Shown here in pieces: positions 47,601 to 58,379 of a stretch of DNA of 60,000 nucleotides. Each line of letters opens with the position of its first letter. Position 1 is the stretch's first letter. Position numbers and translations under genes: made by a program. The stretch covers positions 557,705 through 617,704 of the forward strand of contig MNCI01004594.1 of assembly GCA_015680685.1 (NCBI GenBank). The letters are read 5' to 3'. The notes beneath the pieces were generated by a model. The model was not told the origin of the DNA, ran no database searches, and worked only from the letters and a program-made list of their open reading frames with translations. This DNA comes from Gnetum montanum (lineage: Eukaryota > Streptophyta > Gnetopsida > Gnetales > Gnetaceae).

Positions 47601-48192
47601 ATTTTTTGGCAAACTGGTGAAAAAATAAGGTTTTAGGGCCATTGCAAATTTACCCTTGTGAAGATGGGTAATGTTTACACTATGGAAAATTTTTCCCATC
47701 AACGTCCCAGGTTCTTGGGGATTGGTTAACATCTTGATGAGGGTTTAAAAGTGGTTTGAGTCAAATTAAAAAAAATTTAATATTTTTTATGAATGGTTTA
47801 CTCTAGTTGTTTTCTACAATTTTGATGTTATTACTTAATTTTGTTAAATTTTGGGTTATGGCCTTGGGTTGTGTTTTAAGTTTTTTCTTAAGTTTGGAAT
47901 CCAGTGTGAAAACCAAAACTTTAGTTTTAAATTGTTATTTTTATGTTTTCGATTCTAAATTGTCAATTCACGTTTTTGATTGTAAACTATCATTTTCATA
48001 CTTGTCATTCATGTGTGAATTGTTTCATACAATATTTTGTCTAACTGTTATTTTCCTTGGTTGAAGTGTTATTTGGTTATAACGGCTGAAAATTGTGAAA
48101 TTTTGTTGTTATGTTTATGTAAAGACATTAACATGGTAATTGTAAGAATTTTGGTATTTGAGAATTATGATGTTTTGATTTTGGTTTATTAT
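44691..48192. other. Intergenic DNA with dispersed CGTAGT-type motifs and internal duplications
   Basis: No gene recognised in about 3.5 kb. Motifs related to GCGTAGTCA/GGCCAACATAGTTA occur at about ten places between 45690 and 46690, including a perfect AACTACGTAGTT near 46088. A block at about 47330-47470 (GGTTTATGGTTCC...GAACCATTGAAT...) recurs in diverged form at about 47535-47640. The piece at 45350-45395 matches 26565-26610. Open frames at 46368-46637, 47807-48064 and 44970-45311 have no recognisable family. Confidence 0.4.
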
Positions 48193-49055
48193 TGATGAGC
48201 GACTAGGTACCCCTCGCCCAACCATACGAATCACTAAGGCGTTACATGCAACTTGGTTGAATTCCATGGACCTATGGTTATGTAATGCACTAGCTCTTCT
48301 AGGAAGTGAAATGGGCATTGAGAACATTCATTTTCTTCCCAACTACACTTGTGAAGTTCAAGGGTATGGTTTAAGTGTAATTGAGGTATATGATTTTTCT
48401 TATTTTATATTTTATGAGTTTGATCGCCTACAACAAGAATAAAAGGTAAAGTAATTGAAGATCTAATTCATCTATTGCCTAGTTAGCCTAACACAAGTAA
48501 CCACCCCATTTTCTTGGACACATCCTGAACACATATAACACTACTAGGCTACCAAACGTTAAACGTTGCTGGGTTACCATGTACTATATGAATGCTCATA
48601 GTGGTCGTGCTCATGTTCATTAACTGCTGGAAATAAATTGCTTAATTCAAATGCATTAAAGTAAAGAGCATGAAAGTAAAATGCAATAATGAAAATATTA
48701 AGCTATTCTTAGTGTTGCAAGGATTGTCAAAAGAGTTTATTTTATTCCCATCACACTACTGTGCTCAGGTACATTAGTGCTCAAACAAAAAACCGTACAC
48801 ACTTAGTCTCCTTCTGCGAGCACCTAGAAAATATTCTATAAGGAAAAGAAATGGCAAAAGCTTCTCTACTCTCATTAAGAATGACCAAAAATTCATTGTG
48901 AAAACTAGAGCCCAGGTGTAGTATTTATAGGCATGGAGTATACACTTCGACGTCGCGTACACAACATCACATCTAGACCTTGATGTCACGTACACGACAT
49001 TGTAGCTCTTATGTCATGTACCCAATGTTAGAGCAAACATAAATGTGATTCATCA
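48193..49055 (-). repeat. 3' LTR of element C (left end in window)
   Basis: 863 bp, minus-sense start TGATGAATCACA and end CTCATCA. GACGTC words and their decayed forms occupy 48947-49034, with an intact GACGTC at 48949-48954 followed by GCGTAC. TATAAATA (minus) is at 48922-48929, 126 bp from the start. The polypurine tract ATGGGGGTA is at 49056-49064. Confidence 0.9.
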
Positions 49056-49366
49056 TACCCCCATGACTGAATGAAAACTCGTCCTCGAGTTTTGAAGGGG
49101 AGGAACAAGTTCTTTATAAAATATTGGGTCGTTATGGAATTATTGACTACATACAAACTAACTCAATTGAAATAATAGACTGTAAGTGCCCAACTGTACA
49201 GAAGTACAATTTTTACAAAATGGGGTATTCATGATAAAAGAAGTGAACACCCTAGATAACATTGACATCGAATGCCTCTTGGTAGTAGAAGAATGAGATA
49301 GAGAAAAGAGATCCAACTATCATGAACAGTCCTCATTGTGTGGTACTGCTACATCCTTGGTGAAGA

Positions 49367-50650
49367 TTAATAACATAAAAACAAAAAGATGTAAAATGAA
49401 GAATGTGTAAAAAATGGATGGCCATCTCCCCCATGAATAACTTGAAAGGAGGAGATTTGAAATATGGAGTGTGGTTGTCCATCTAATGAGGTGTTTGTTG
49501 TGTTAGTTGGCTTATGCTCATGGAAAAGTTTAATTTGTTGGATGTTGACCAGTTGTTTCATGGTTGGGCTCTCAGGTTTATAGATCATCAACATTTGAAC
49601 CTTAGTTTGTTGAGGTACGTGTGTGGGGTTCCAGTAAAGAACCTTATCTCCTAGTTGAAATTTGACTTTTTTGATTTTTAGGTCATGACGTTTTTTGTTA
49701 TAAGCCTTGTGCAACTTGTTAGATGATAAGGCTACTAATCAATTTTTGTCTAGCAAGTTGAGATTCATCAATCATTCTTTTTGGGCTAGACTCAAGTCAA
49801 GGTTAAGGTCACAAGTTGTTGAAAGTGTACAGAGTTTGAATTGGATTAGAAGTGTTGGTAATTTTCTGTACATGAGCTCATAGGGAGAGTAGCCTATAGG
49901 AAGTTCCTATGTTGAGCAGTAGTCCCAAAGGGCATCATTGAGTTTTGTACTCCAGTCCTTCCTATTCTTGCTAATAGTTCTTATTAGTATCCTTGTGATT
50001 TCCATATTGGTAACCTCAGCTTGACCACTAACTTGGGGATGGTAGGGTGCTGTGAATTTATGTTCAACCCCCAAGCATTGCATTAGCTTTCGAAAAGTAA
50101 TGTCTAGAAATTGAGTTCCATTGTTAGAAATTAATGCACATGGCACACCAAACCTGTTTACAATGTTTTGTTGTACAAATCGAGTAATAGCAGAAGATGT
50201 ATAGTTGATGATGGCTACTGCTTGTACACACTTCATACAATAGTCAATAGTGACTATGATGTATGTATTTCCATTTGACATGGGTGTGATGGGACCCATG
50301 AAGTTAATGCCCCAAATGTCGAATGGTTCCAATGATTGAATCCATTGTTGAGGTTACTCCATTCAAGTAGTCATTCCACCATCTCATTGGCATCATTTAC
50401 AAGAGTAGTTGTAATGGTGAACATCCTTGAAGAGTGTTGGCTAGTAGTACCCTACCATAAGGATTTTAATTTTTGTGCATCTCCTAGCATAGTGTCCTCC
50501 ACAAGTACCTTCATGAGCATCTTGGAGAACGCATAATTGATCGGCATCAGGGACATACCAACGAACCAGGTCATCAGTGCACACCTTTTAGAGGTGTTCG
50601 TTGATCTCCATGAAGTGTTTTACTTGGTGAAGAAACTGTTGTTTCTTCCG
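49367..50650 (-). pseudogene. Integrase of element C
   Basis: The core is open at 49907-50332: [25 protein letters not shown] with the first Asp, LISNNGTQF where the second Asp is Asn, and [11 protein letters not shown] with the Glu. The upstream zinc module is decayed. The C-terminal part at 49367-49714 has KVKFQLGDKVLYWNPTHVP and HEHKPTNTTNTS. The Asp-to-Asn change fits a G-to-A transition and would inactivate strand transfer. A polypurine run, CATGGGGGAGATGG in minus sense, follows at about 49421-49435. Confidence 0.85.
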
Positions 50651-50819
50651 ATGGTCCAACCCTTGTGGCATCTTCTGAGTGAGAAGAAAGATGAGAATGT
50701 TATCATACCATTTTGGCTTAGTGGGCCTTTGTTCAATTATAACTCCAGTAAAAAGGAATTCATTAGGAAACATATCAGAGAGTGGGCTTTCTTCCTCTTG
50801 GTCATCCCAAACCAAGACA

Positions 50820-52051
50820 AGTGATCGGCAACCACATTCTTAGTGCCATTTCGATCTACCATTGTGAGATCGAATTCCTATAAGATCATTAGCCACCATA
50901 TGACACGGGGGCTCACCATTTACTTGTTCATTAGAAAGTGGATGGGATTGTGGTACGTGTGCACAAACACCTTATATCCAAGCACAGAATGCCTAAACTT
51001 CTCTAGAGGAAATACCACAACCATCAATTCTTTTTCTATAGCGTAGTTTAGTTATGCACTCAGAATGCTTTGGCTAGCGTAGTGGATGTAGTATGAACAT
51101 TTCTTGTCATCAATGCCTAAATTGTGGTACGTTAGCATAGCTCCCAAGACATAATTTGATGCATCCATCATGATATGAAAATGGCTTGGACCAGTCAAGT
51201 GATTATAGGATTGGAGTTTCTACAAGCTTCTCATTTAGTTGCTAAAATGATTTCTCACATTTTGTAGTCCAAACAAAGGGAGAATCTTTCTTTGTTAGCT
51301 CCACCTACAGTTTTGTGATCTTAGAAAAATTCTCTATGAATCACTAGTAATAGTCGGTATGTCCAAGGAATGACCAAACATCTTTGACTATTTCTGGTTG
51401 GTGGGTTATTCCTTGGATGACCTTTATTCTTTCAGGGTCTACCTCAATTCCTGCTTGCGATATTCTATGCCTTAGTATAATGCCCTCCTAGACCACGAGG
51501 TGACTTTTTTGCTAATTGAGCCACAAGTTGGTTTCAATACATCATTTCAACACTTACTCAAGGTAGTCTAAGGCTTACTCAAATGTAGCTTCATAAGTGG
51601 AGAAGTCATCCATGAAGACCTCCACACCACTACTGATCTATTGTTGAAAAATGCTCAAAACTAGGCGTTGGAATGTGGTAGGAGCATTACATAGACCAAA
51701 TAGCATCTTGCGATATGCAAAAGTCCCCTAGGGGCTTGTGAATGTTATCTTTGCTTAGTCTTTTGGTGCAATTTGAATTTGGTTATAGCCACTATAACCA
51801 TCTAGAACACTGTAGTACCAATACGCAAATATGGTGTCGAGCACTTGGTCAACAAATGGCAACAGAAAATGATCCTTGAATGCTGCTATGTTTAGCAACC
51901 TGAAATTGATGCAGACTTGCCACTTGCCACCTTTCTTTGGCACAATCACAAGTGGACTAACCCACTCACTATCTGCAATGGGATAAATGAACCTCGCCTT
52001 GAGGAGTTTCTTGATTTCCTCCTTGACAATTTGCTTCAATTTAAGGTTCAA
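50820..52051 (-). pseudogene. Reverse transcriptase-RNase H of element C
   Basis: An open segment at 51755-52051 contains ARFIYPIADSEWVSPLVIVP, KKGGKWQVCINFRLLN and YYSVLDGYSGYNQIQIAP. Downstream are SP then TAG then GTFAYRKM (stop at 51728-51730) and VEVFMDDFSTYEA with both polymerase Asp. The TAG falls at the same Trp codon as in A, while B keeps Trp there. The RNase H part (50820-51250) is heavily interrupted. Confidence 0.85.
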
Positions 52052-52059
52052 CCACCTCT

Positions 52060-53000
52060 GTGGCTGTCATTTTGGCTTTATGACCGGGTCCGTGTAGATG
52101 CGATGTTGGCATATCCTAGGATCAATCCTTGTGAGTTCAGGATATGACCAAGCAAAAGCTACTAACCATCTTTTAACTACTTTCAACAGCATCTTTTTCT
52201 GTTCTAGAGTAAGTTTTGCATTGATTATAACTAGCTTCCCATTTTTTAAAAATACATATTCTATCCCAGTCGATAACATTTTTAGCTCAAGGGGCTCTTG
52301 TTGAATTCATCAAGAATTTCTAGCTCTCCCCGTGGAGTATAATCATTTGTGTCATCAGAGAGTTGGTGATAAACCTACTCGAGTTCATCCATGCTTGTGA
52401 CATATGCACATGTCAGGCTCTTAGTCGATTCCATGCAAAGTGTGCTGTTTTTAGAATCAACGATCAGTCATTGGGTGCCCTCCTATTTTGTGGCTACTAT
52501 GTATAGACACATTTGAATTTTTGCTTCTGGTACACACTGTTTGCATGCAAAGATAATTGCTTACTTTACGGCCCATAGTTTTTATACACGATTATGCTTG
52601 GTATCGTTGTACGTGATGCATGGAACTCTCTTCTTCTCAATCTTGCCAAATTATTTTTCTTTAGATATCTCTTGGGAAAGATGTTTGATGTCCATTCTTG
52701 CATTGATGATGCTTAGCCATGCCCTTTCCATAATGATTGGGAAATCCCGTTTGCAGTTCTTCACTTTGATTACTAGGAAATCGGCAAGATAAGATCACCC
52801 AAAGACAGTGGTGACAATGTCTTCTACTAGTTCCAATGGAATAATGATGGACTAGTCTGCCAATTATAATCTTATGTTGCTCTTCTTGAGAGGAGGTAGG
52901 TTCCAGGTAGTGTACATCTCATGAGAAATCAAATTAACACTGGAACCTGAATCAATGAAAGCCTTACATAGTTCATTCCCAGCAATCTACAAGTAAATTA
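52060..53000 (-). pseudogene. Protease region of element C
   Basis: FIDSGSSVNLISHEMYTTWN keeps the catalytic Asp. FPIIMERAWLS replaces the usual FPIIMGRAWLS. A Cys-containing VPCITYND segment and an acidic linker lead to RT. An open stretch at 52067-52279 contains EYVFLKNGKLVIINAKLTLE, the linker that also lies upstream of RT in A and B. Several stops interrupt the region. Confidence 0.75.
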
Positions 53001-53019
53001 GAGGACTTCTAGGATCGAC

Positions 53020-55574
53020 TTATTTCCTGAGAAATTTTCTTGAATAGATCCAATTAGATATAGTGTGGGCAAGCATTATGATATGGATCCTTGGCAGATT
53101 TTGATTTGAAAGAGGCCCAAAGGAATTTGATATGGAGGAAGAGGTAGGAGCAAGGTTGTCAATCGTGGGTGGATGAGAGGGCTTAGGTGGACTACGGGAT
53201 CGAAAGAAAGGTCTTTTATTTAATTGGAAATTTGACCCCTCTAATTGATGGTTTGGTTGTAGATTAATAGCCCTCATAGCATTGTGTTGTTGCAGTTGAG
53301 CTAGCAGTTCACCCTACATAGGTTGAGCAGGCAGTAGCTATGTGGGTGAAGGAGAAATATGTGCAAGGTCAAGAGGAGGACAAGGGTAAGAGATGGTATC
53401 CCTTCTTTCATGTGGTGAATGAGCTCAGTAATAATCTAAAGGGTGGTAGTAAGGCTGGAAATTAGAAATGTGATTGGAAGAGTCACGTGGAGACATGGGT
53501 TATTGAACGTGGTAACCATATGGATCAAGTTGCTAGTAAGGGTATTGTTGCCTTGGTGGTACTAGCTCCCATGATTGTGGTTGCTGCCACTATTCATACA
53601 GTTGCAATGGAGCTCCACTTGGATAATATGGTTGTTGTTGGTGGAACTTCCTAAGATTACCTTGAGGATAAGGTAACCTTTAGGATGTTTGCCTTTGTGT
53701 AAGTCATGGATGTAAGGCATACACCCCAAACTCCTGTAGATGTGATACAACGGGGCAACATCCCTTAGGATGTTCATACTGAAAAACATCACATCCACGA
53801 TCATCATTTAATTCACTATCTACAACCTCTTCTATTGTAGCAATCTTGCCCTTACCTTTGTGATATGCACGTTTAGCTCCCTTGCACCTCTTGCGCTCAC
53901 ACTTACTACTTTGTTCTTTGGACTCCTCAAAAATTTTGAGGACAGCTTGGAATCTATTATCCATGGAGTCCCATAACTGATCAACCTTGGCCATAAGTTT
54001 AGATTGGAATTTTTGAAGTGGCAACGTTTTCTTATTCACCCCCTCATCAAATATGAACTTGTCCTCACTCTCGTAGAATTGAACCTCCCTCTTGCGAATG
54101 GAAGGATCATGATTATACTCTTCTACACTTTCTCTTTTTCTTAGTTTGCCCTCCCCTTTAGCTACTTGCTCTATTAATCTTTGTATCTGATAGGCAATTA
54201 GTTCTGATAATCATCCTTGTGCATAAATACCAAGGGTTTTCCTTGTTTCATTATGAAGCTCATCTACAATGTGGCGAGGTTGAACTAATTAAGAATAACC
54301 ATGGCTAAGACATTTGTGCATTAAGGCATAGTATCTACTAATGGCAATATCTAAGGGTTTGTGTGTTCCTTATTTCCACCCTTGAATTTGCTTCCTTAAG
54401 TTGGACACTTTGGAGTACATTTAATACTTATCATTAAACAACTTAAGCATGGTAATTGATACTAATTTTCTGCTTCCTTAGTGAGTGTCCTAGGGAACAA
54501 CTTCAATTTTTGCCACTCATTCTTGATGTTTTGCAAGGCACATGCATCTTGGAAAGCTTGAAGATGATTTTGCAGATATCCTCATTCAAATCGAGGAATA
54601 TTGTTCGTGTCTAACCATTTGATCTAACTATCCTTCACATACCTTGTTGGAATTTTGATTGCCTCTATGATGTTAAGCATACTTCAGGTAGCAAATAGAG
54701 GCTCATCAAGGCCTTGATCATGGTGCCTATGATGCCTTCTACTACCCCTTCATTCATGGCGATGTGCCTCTCTTAAATGTCTGTGCCCTTGATCTTGTCT
54801 ATCCTAATGGTCCCTTTGGTTATTTTGGTCTCGTTGGTTGTTTTGTTCATTTTGATCACGTCCATCATGATCTCAACCTTTGTAGTCACAGTTAGAGCCA
54901 GAAGAAGAAGATGATGATGAAGGAGAAGAGGAAGGAGAAGTAGCATCATCATGGCACCTACTTCCACCTCTTCGATGATCGCGTTCATAATCACGACCTT
55001 GTTTCTTGTCTGCATCCCTATCTTAACTTGCTCCTCCAATTCCATCTTTGTCATTGGATTCTTTGTTAGCAAAATCAGGATTGTGAACTGTTGAGTGCAG
55101 ATTCTGGTTTTGACCTCCATCATCGAAGTTAAAAAGAGGGATTTCATTGAATGAAAAACCCTTAAAGAATGGTTTGCCACTAGCTTATTGGTACAATAGG
55201 AATGGAGAATCATTCAACCCTTTTCCCTTCAAAAGTTCATAGAATTCTTCTAGTTGTTGGTTTTGCAGACATTGTGCTTTGATGGGATGATATTCCCTGG
55301 CATTAGCATCTTTCATAATATACTCCCCATGGCAGTCTTGAAGACCATATCATGTAAGCATTTGATTGAGCATTACATGAGCAGCATGATTGAGTGGCAA
55401 CATAATGTTGCCCTCCATGTCACAGCACTGCAGTTGTTCATCCTGGTGTAGGATGAAGGTGAAGTTCAGCACATACTCGTCAGGATGAGTATATGTAATT
55501 CGATACTATTGAGGTTTTGGCAAATAAACTTTATCAATCTTGGGTGGAGAAGTGCTCCTGTGAGAAGAAGACAT
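53020..55574 (-). pseudogene. Gag pseudogene of element C
   Basis: Starts ATG TCT TCT TCT at 55574, about 160 bp inside the 5' LTR. The N-terminal part includes THPDEYVLNFTFIL. A Ser/Asp-rich charged region follows. The capsid part is interrupted. KTLPLQKFQSKLMAKVDQLW and GCDVFQYEHPKGCCPVVSHL lie in the open stretch 53704-54039. A Tyr/Gln/Pro-rich tail and the linker at 53020-53277 (KRPFFRSRSPPKPSHPP) end it. Confidence 0.75.
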
Positions 55575-55713
55575 TTTTAGTTAGCAAATAAAAATCATAG
55601 TGTGCTCTAACAATTCTTGTAGTAATGGTAAAATAGGAAATACTCTAAGGTTCATTCCAACGATTTAAATACTTTTCACTAGGTCCTAGATAGCACATGA
55701 AATAACAAAAAGG

Positions 55714-55731
55714 TCCCTGACAATGGCACCA
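55714..55731 (-). promoter_or_regulatory. Primer-binding site (tRNA-Asp-like) of element C
   Basis: In minus sense TGGTGCCATTGTCAGGGA, one base inside the LTR. It matches the tRNA-Asp site at 14 of 18 positions, with transitions only. Confidence 0.75.
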
Positions 55732-55732
55732 A

Positions 55733-56600
55733 TGATGAATGGTTGGGTGCCCCTATGCCAAACCATACGAATCACTAAGGCGTTACGTGCAATCTGGTTG
55801 AATTCTGTGGACCTATGGTTATCTAATGCACTAGCTCTTCTAGGAAGTGAAATGGACATTGAGAACATTCATTGTCTTCCCAAATACACATGTGAAGTTC
55901 AAGGATATGATTTAAGTGTAATTGAAATATATGATTTTTCTTGTTTCATATTTTATGAATTTGATCGCCTACAGCAAGAATGAAAGGTAAAATAATTGAA
56001 GATCTAATTCATCTATTGCCTAGTTAGCCTAACACAAGTAACGATCCAGCTTTCCTGGACACATCCTAAACACATATGGCATTGCTGGGCTACCAAATGT
56101 TAAGAGTTTTTGGGTTACTAAGTACTATATGAATGCTCAAAGTGGTCACGCTCGTGTTCATTAACTACTAGAAATAAATTGCTTAATTCAAATGCATTAA
56201 AGTAAAGAGCATGAAAGTAAAATGTAATAAAGAAAATATTAAGCTATTCTTAGTGCTGCAAGGATTGTTAAAAAAGTTCATTTTATTTCCATCACATTGT
56301 TGCACTTAGGTACATCAGTGCTCAAACAAAGAACCGTACACACTTAGACTCCTTCTGTGGGCACTCAGAAAATATGCTAACTCTGAGGAAAAGAAACAAC
56401 ACAAGCTTCGCTACTCTCACCAAGCATGACCAAAAAATGATTGTGAAAACTAGAGCATAGGCATAGTATTTCTAGGCCTGGAGTATACACTTCGACGTCA
56501 CATACGTGATGTCGCATCTAGACCCCAACGTCGCATATGCGATGTCACGGCTTTGATGTCATGTACCCGACGTCAGAGTATGCATAAATGCAATTCCTAA
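55733..56600 (-). repeat. 5' LTR of element C (right end in window)
   Basis: 868 bp, minus-sense start TTAGGAATTG (decayed from TGATGAATCAC) and end CATTCATCA. GACGTC, CATACGTGATGTCG and CGCATATGCG-type words occupy 56491-56580. The TATA box is decayed to TATTTCTA on the plus strand near 56467. The short plus-strand open frame at 55723-55983 is fortuitous. Confidence 0.85.
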
Positions 56601-57515
56601 ATTACTATGTTGTTGGCTACTTAGTTTATTCTTTTTAGTTACATATTTATCTCTTATATTTGTTATTGAAGGCCACAGATGATGCTAGTAGCCCCAGTGG
56701 TGATCATGTTGGAGATGCTCCTCCTCCTTCTCTAGTTGCACCTTAGATGCATCTATTTTTATCATGCTCTTAGTTATGCCTATTGTTGTTGATGTTGTGA
56801 TGTTAACATTATAATGTTGAGGCTAGTGGCTGTGGATAGTTTATTATTCTAGACATTGTTTAAACCCTTATTATTATGGTTATGTGTTATGATATTTTGC
56901 TTATTATCTTCAAACTTCTTTAATTTTGTTTATGATTTCATAGTATTCATCATTTTCAATATGTCATGCATTATGCATTTTCACTTAGACTATAGGGCTA
57001 CGTTGGCTATCTTATAGTGTCATCAAACACTAAAAACAATAAGGATTTAAACTAAGTTATAAGGAGGCTATAGATGTTTGCCAATTTAAGGCCATGGTAG
57101 GCTGAAAGGATGTAAACTAAGTTATAAGCATGTTATAGATGTTTGTGAGTTTAAGGCCTTGGTAGGCCATGTGGTTTGCCAGTTTAATGCCATGGTGGGC
57201 CATGATGTTGTTGCTAGTTTTAGGCCATGGCAGGCCCTCACATTTTTACCAAGAAAAACATAAACATTTTAATGGATTTTCTTAGTATTAAAGTTTTTAT
57301 AATGTTTTTTTTTATATTTATCATGTTAGAAGAGAAAAGGTCTTAAAAGTAAAAATGCATATAAGAGTAAACTCTAAGCTACATGCAAATTAAAATTTAA
57401 CATAAAGAGAAACAAAATGACTCAAATAGGTAAAGTGTAAACTAGGCTAAAAGGCTATAAGTACATATGGTTACATGGCCATAGGTGCATAGGGTAGGTG
57501 GATTAGGGGTACACA
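56601..57515. other. Intergenic DNA with GGCCATGG tandem repeats
   Basis: Four diverged copies of a short repeat, TTTAAGGCCATGGTAGGCC or close variants, lie at about 57085, 57148, 57184 and 57218, preceded by ATAGATGTTTG-type sequence in the first two. At 56671-56746 a plus-strand frame reads KATDDASSPSGDHVGD and ends in a stop. It could be the tail of an unknown protein exon but cannot be assigned. Confidence 0.4.
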
Positions 57516-58376
57516 TCACTTGTGCAAACATTTCCTAATCTTTGAAAGATTAGGAAATGTATATGATCTATTTTGCATGACCTTGTATTTCCCATCGCCT
57601 TTGCTAATGATGTTAAAGGGGAGCTCTCCCCATGGTGCATTAATGAGTTCATTGTTGTTGGTCTTGACCTCTTCTACTACTTTGAGCTTTTTGACTTTAT
57701 GACTAATGGTATGAGTTTCTTCCTGAAACTCCACTATGGACACTTATTATACATCAACATTGTTAACTACTAAAGGGACTGCACTATCACCATGAATGAT
57801 TATTTCACCTTCCTCATAAGGAAAGTGGATTTCTTGATGGATGGGTGAGGACATAACTTGTAATTGAGCTAGCTAATGCCTTCCTAGGATAAGGTTGAAT
57901 CCTGGTGTTTCCTCCACCACTAGAAAGTTTGTCATCATGGGGAATTGTTCCCCTACCACAAAGTCTAGAGAGATAGAGCCTTTGATAACAACTAGTGATC
58001 CATTAGAGGATTTAAGGATTGAAGTCAATGCGTGTTGCATGTGTTTGGTCAAGTCTAAACACTCAACGATGGTATAAGGTATGACATTTGTTGTGACTCC
58101 ATCGTCAACATGCACCCTATGTACCTTATATTGTCCTACTCTTATCATTATAAAGAGGGGAGCCTTGGTTACCTCACTATTTTGGGGATTTGTTTTGATT
58201 TTTCTATCATGAAATGCTAGTGATGTTAACTTTGTTTCTCCCGTAGGTGAAGATGGTACCAACACTGCATGGCTAGATTCTTCACTAGTGGGGATGTCCT
58301 TGCTAATAGGAATGGAGGTGAACATCTTAACTAGTGCTTCACAACATGTAGTGGAAGTCATGATTAGGTCATACAA
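57516..58376 (-). pseudogene. Protease remnant of an Ogre/Tat-like element (E)
   Basis: An open stretch at 57873-58376 contains PLFIMIRVGQYKVHRVHVDD, then GVTTNVIPYTIVECLDL, then a VIKGSISLDFVVGEQFPMMT strand region, ending FNLILGRHWL. The order matches Tat/Ogre-type retropepsins ('VD.GSS.NV.P', later 'LLGRPW'), with GSS changed to GVT but the first Asp kept. A downstream stretch at 57516-57743 (APWGELPFNIISKGDGKYKV) would be the linker to RT. RT itself is not found downstream, so the copy is truncated or deleted there. It is unlike the proteases of A, B and C and represents a separate lineage. Confidence 0.65.
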
Positions 58377-58379
58377 GTC

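Larger units (their letters stand above)
48193..56600 (-). mobile_element. Element C: Athila/Tat-like retrotransposon without ORF3
   Basis: 8,408 bp with LTRs at 48193-49055 and 55733-56600. Flanks are ATTAT (48188-48192) and ATTAC (56601-56605), a target duplication with one change. The gene order on the minus strand is gag, protease, RT-RNase H, integrase, then about 300 bp to the 3' LTR. It is the most compact member of the family here. The RT FMDD site is intact, but the second integrase Asp is Asn. Confidence 0.9.

Noticed and set aside
48257-48442. Similar plus-strand open frames at 48257-48442 and 55723-55983 as a conserved small protein
   Set aside because: They are paired only because they are the two LTRs of element C; element B lacks the frame.
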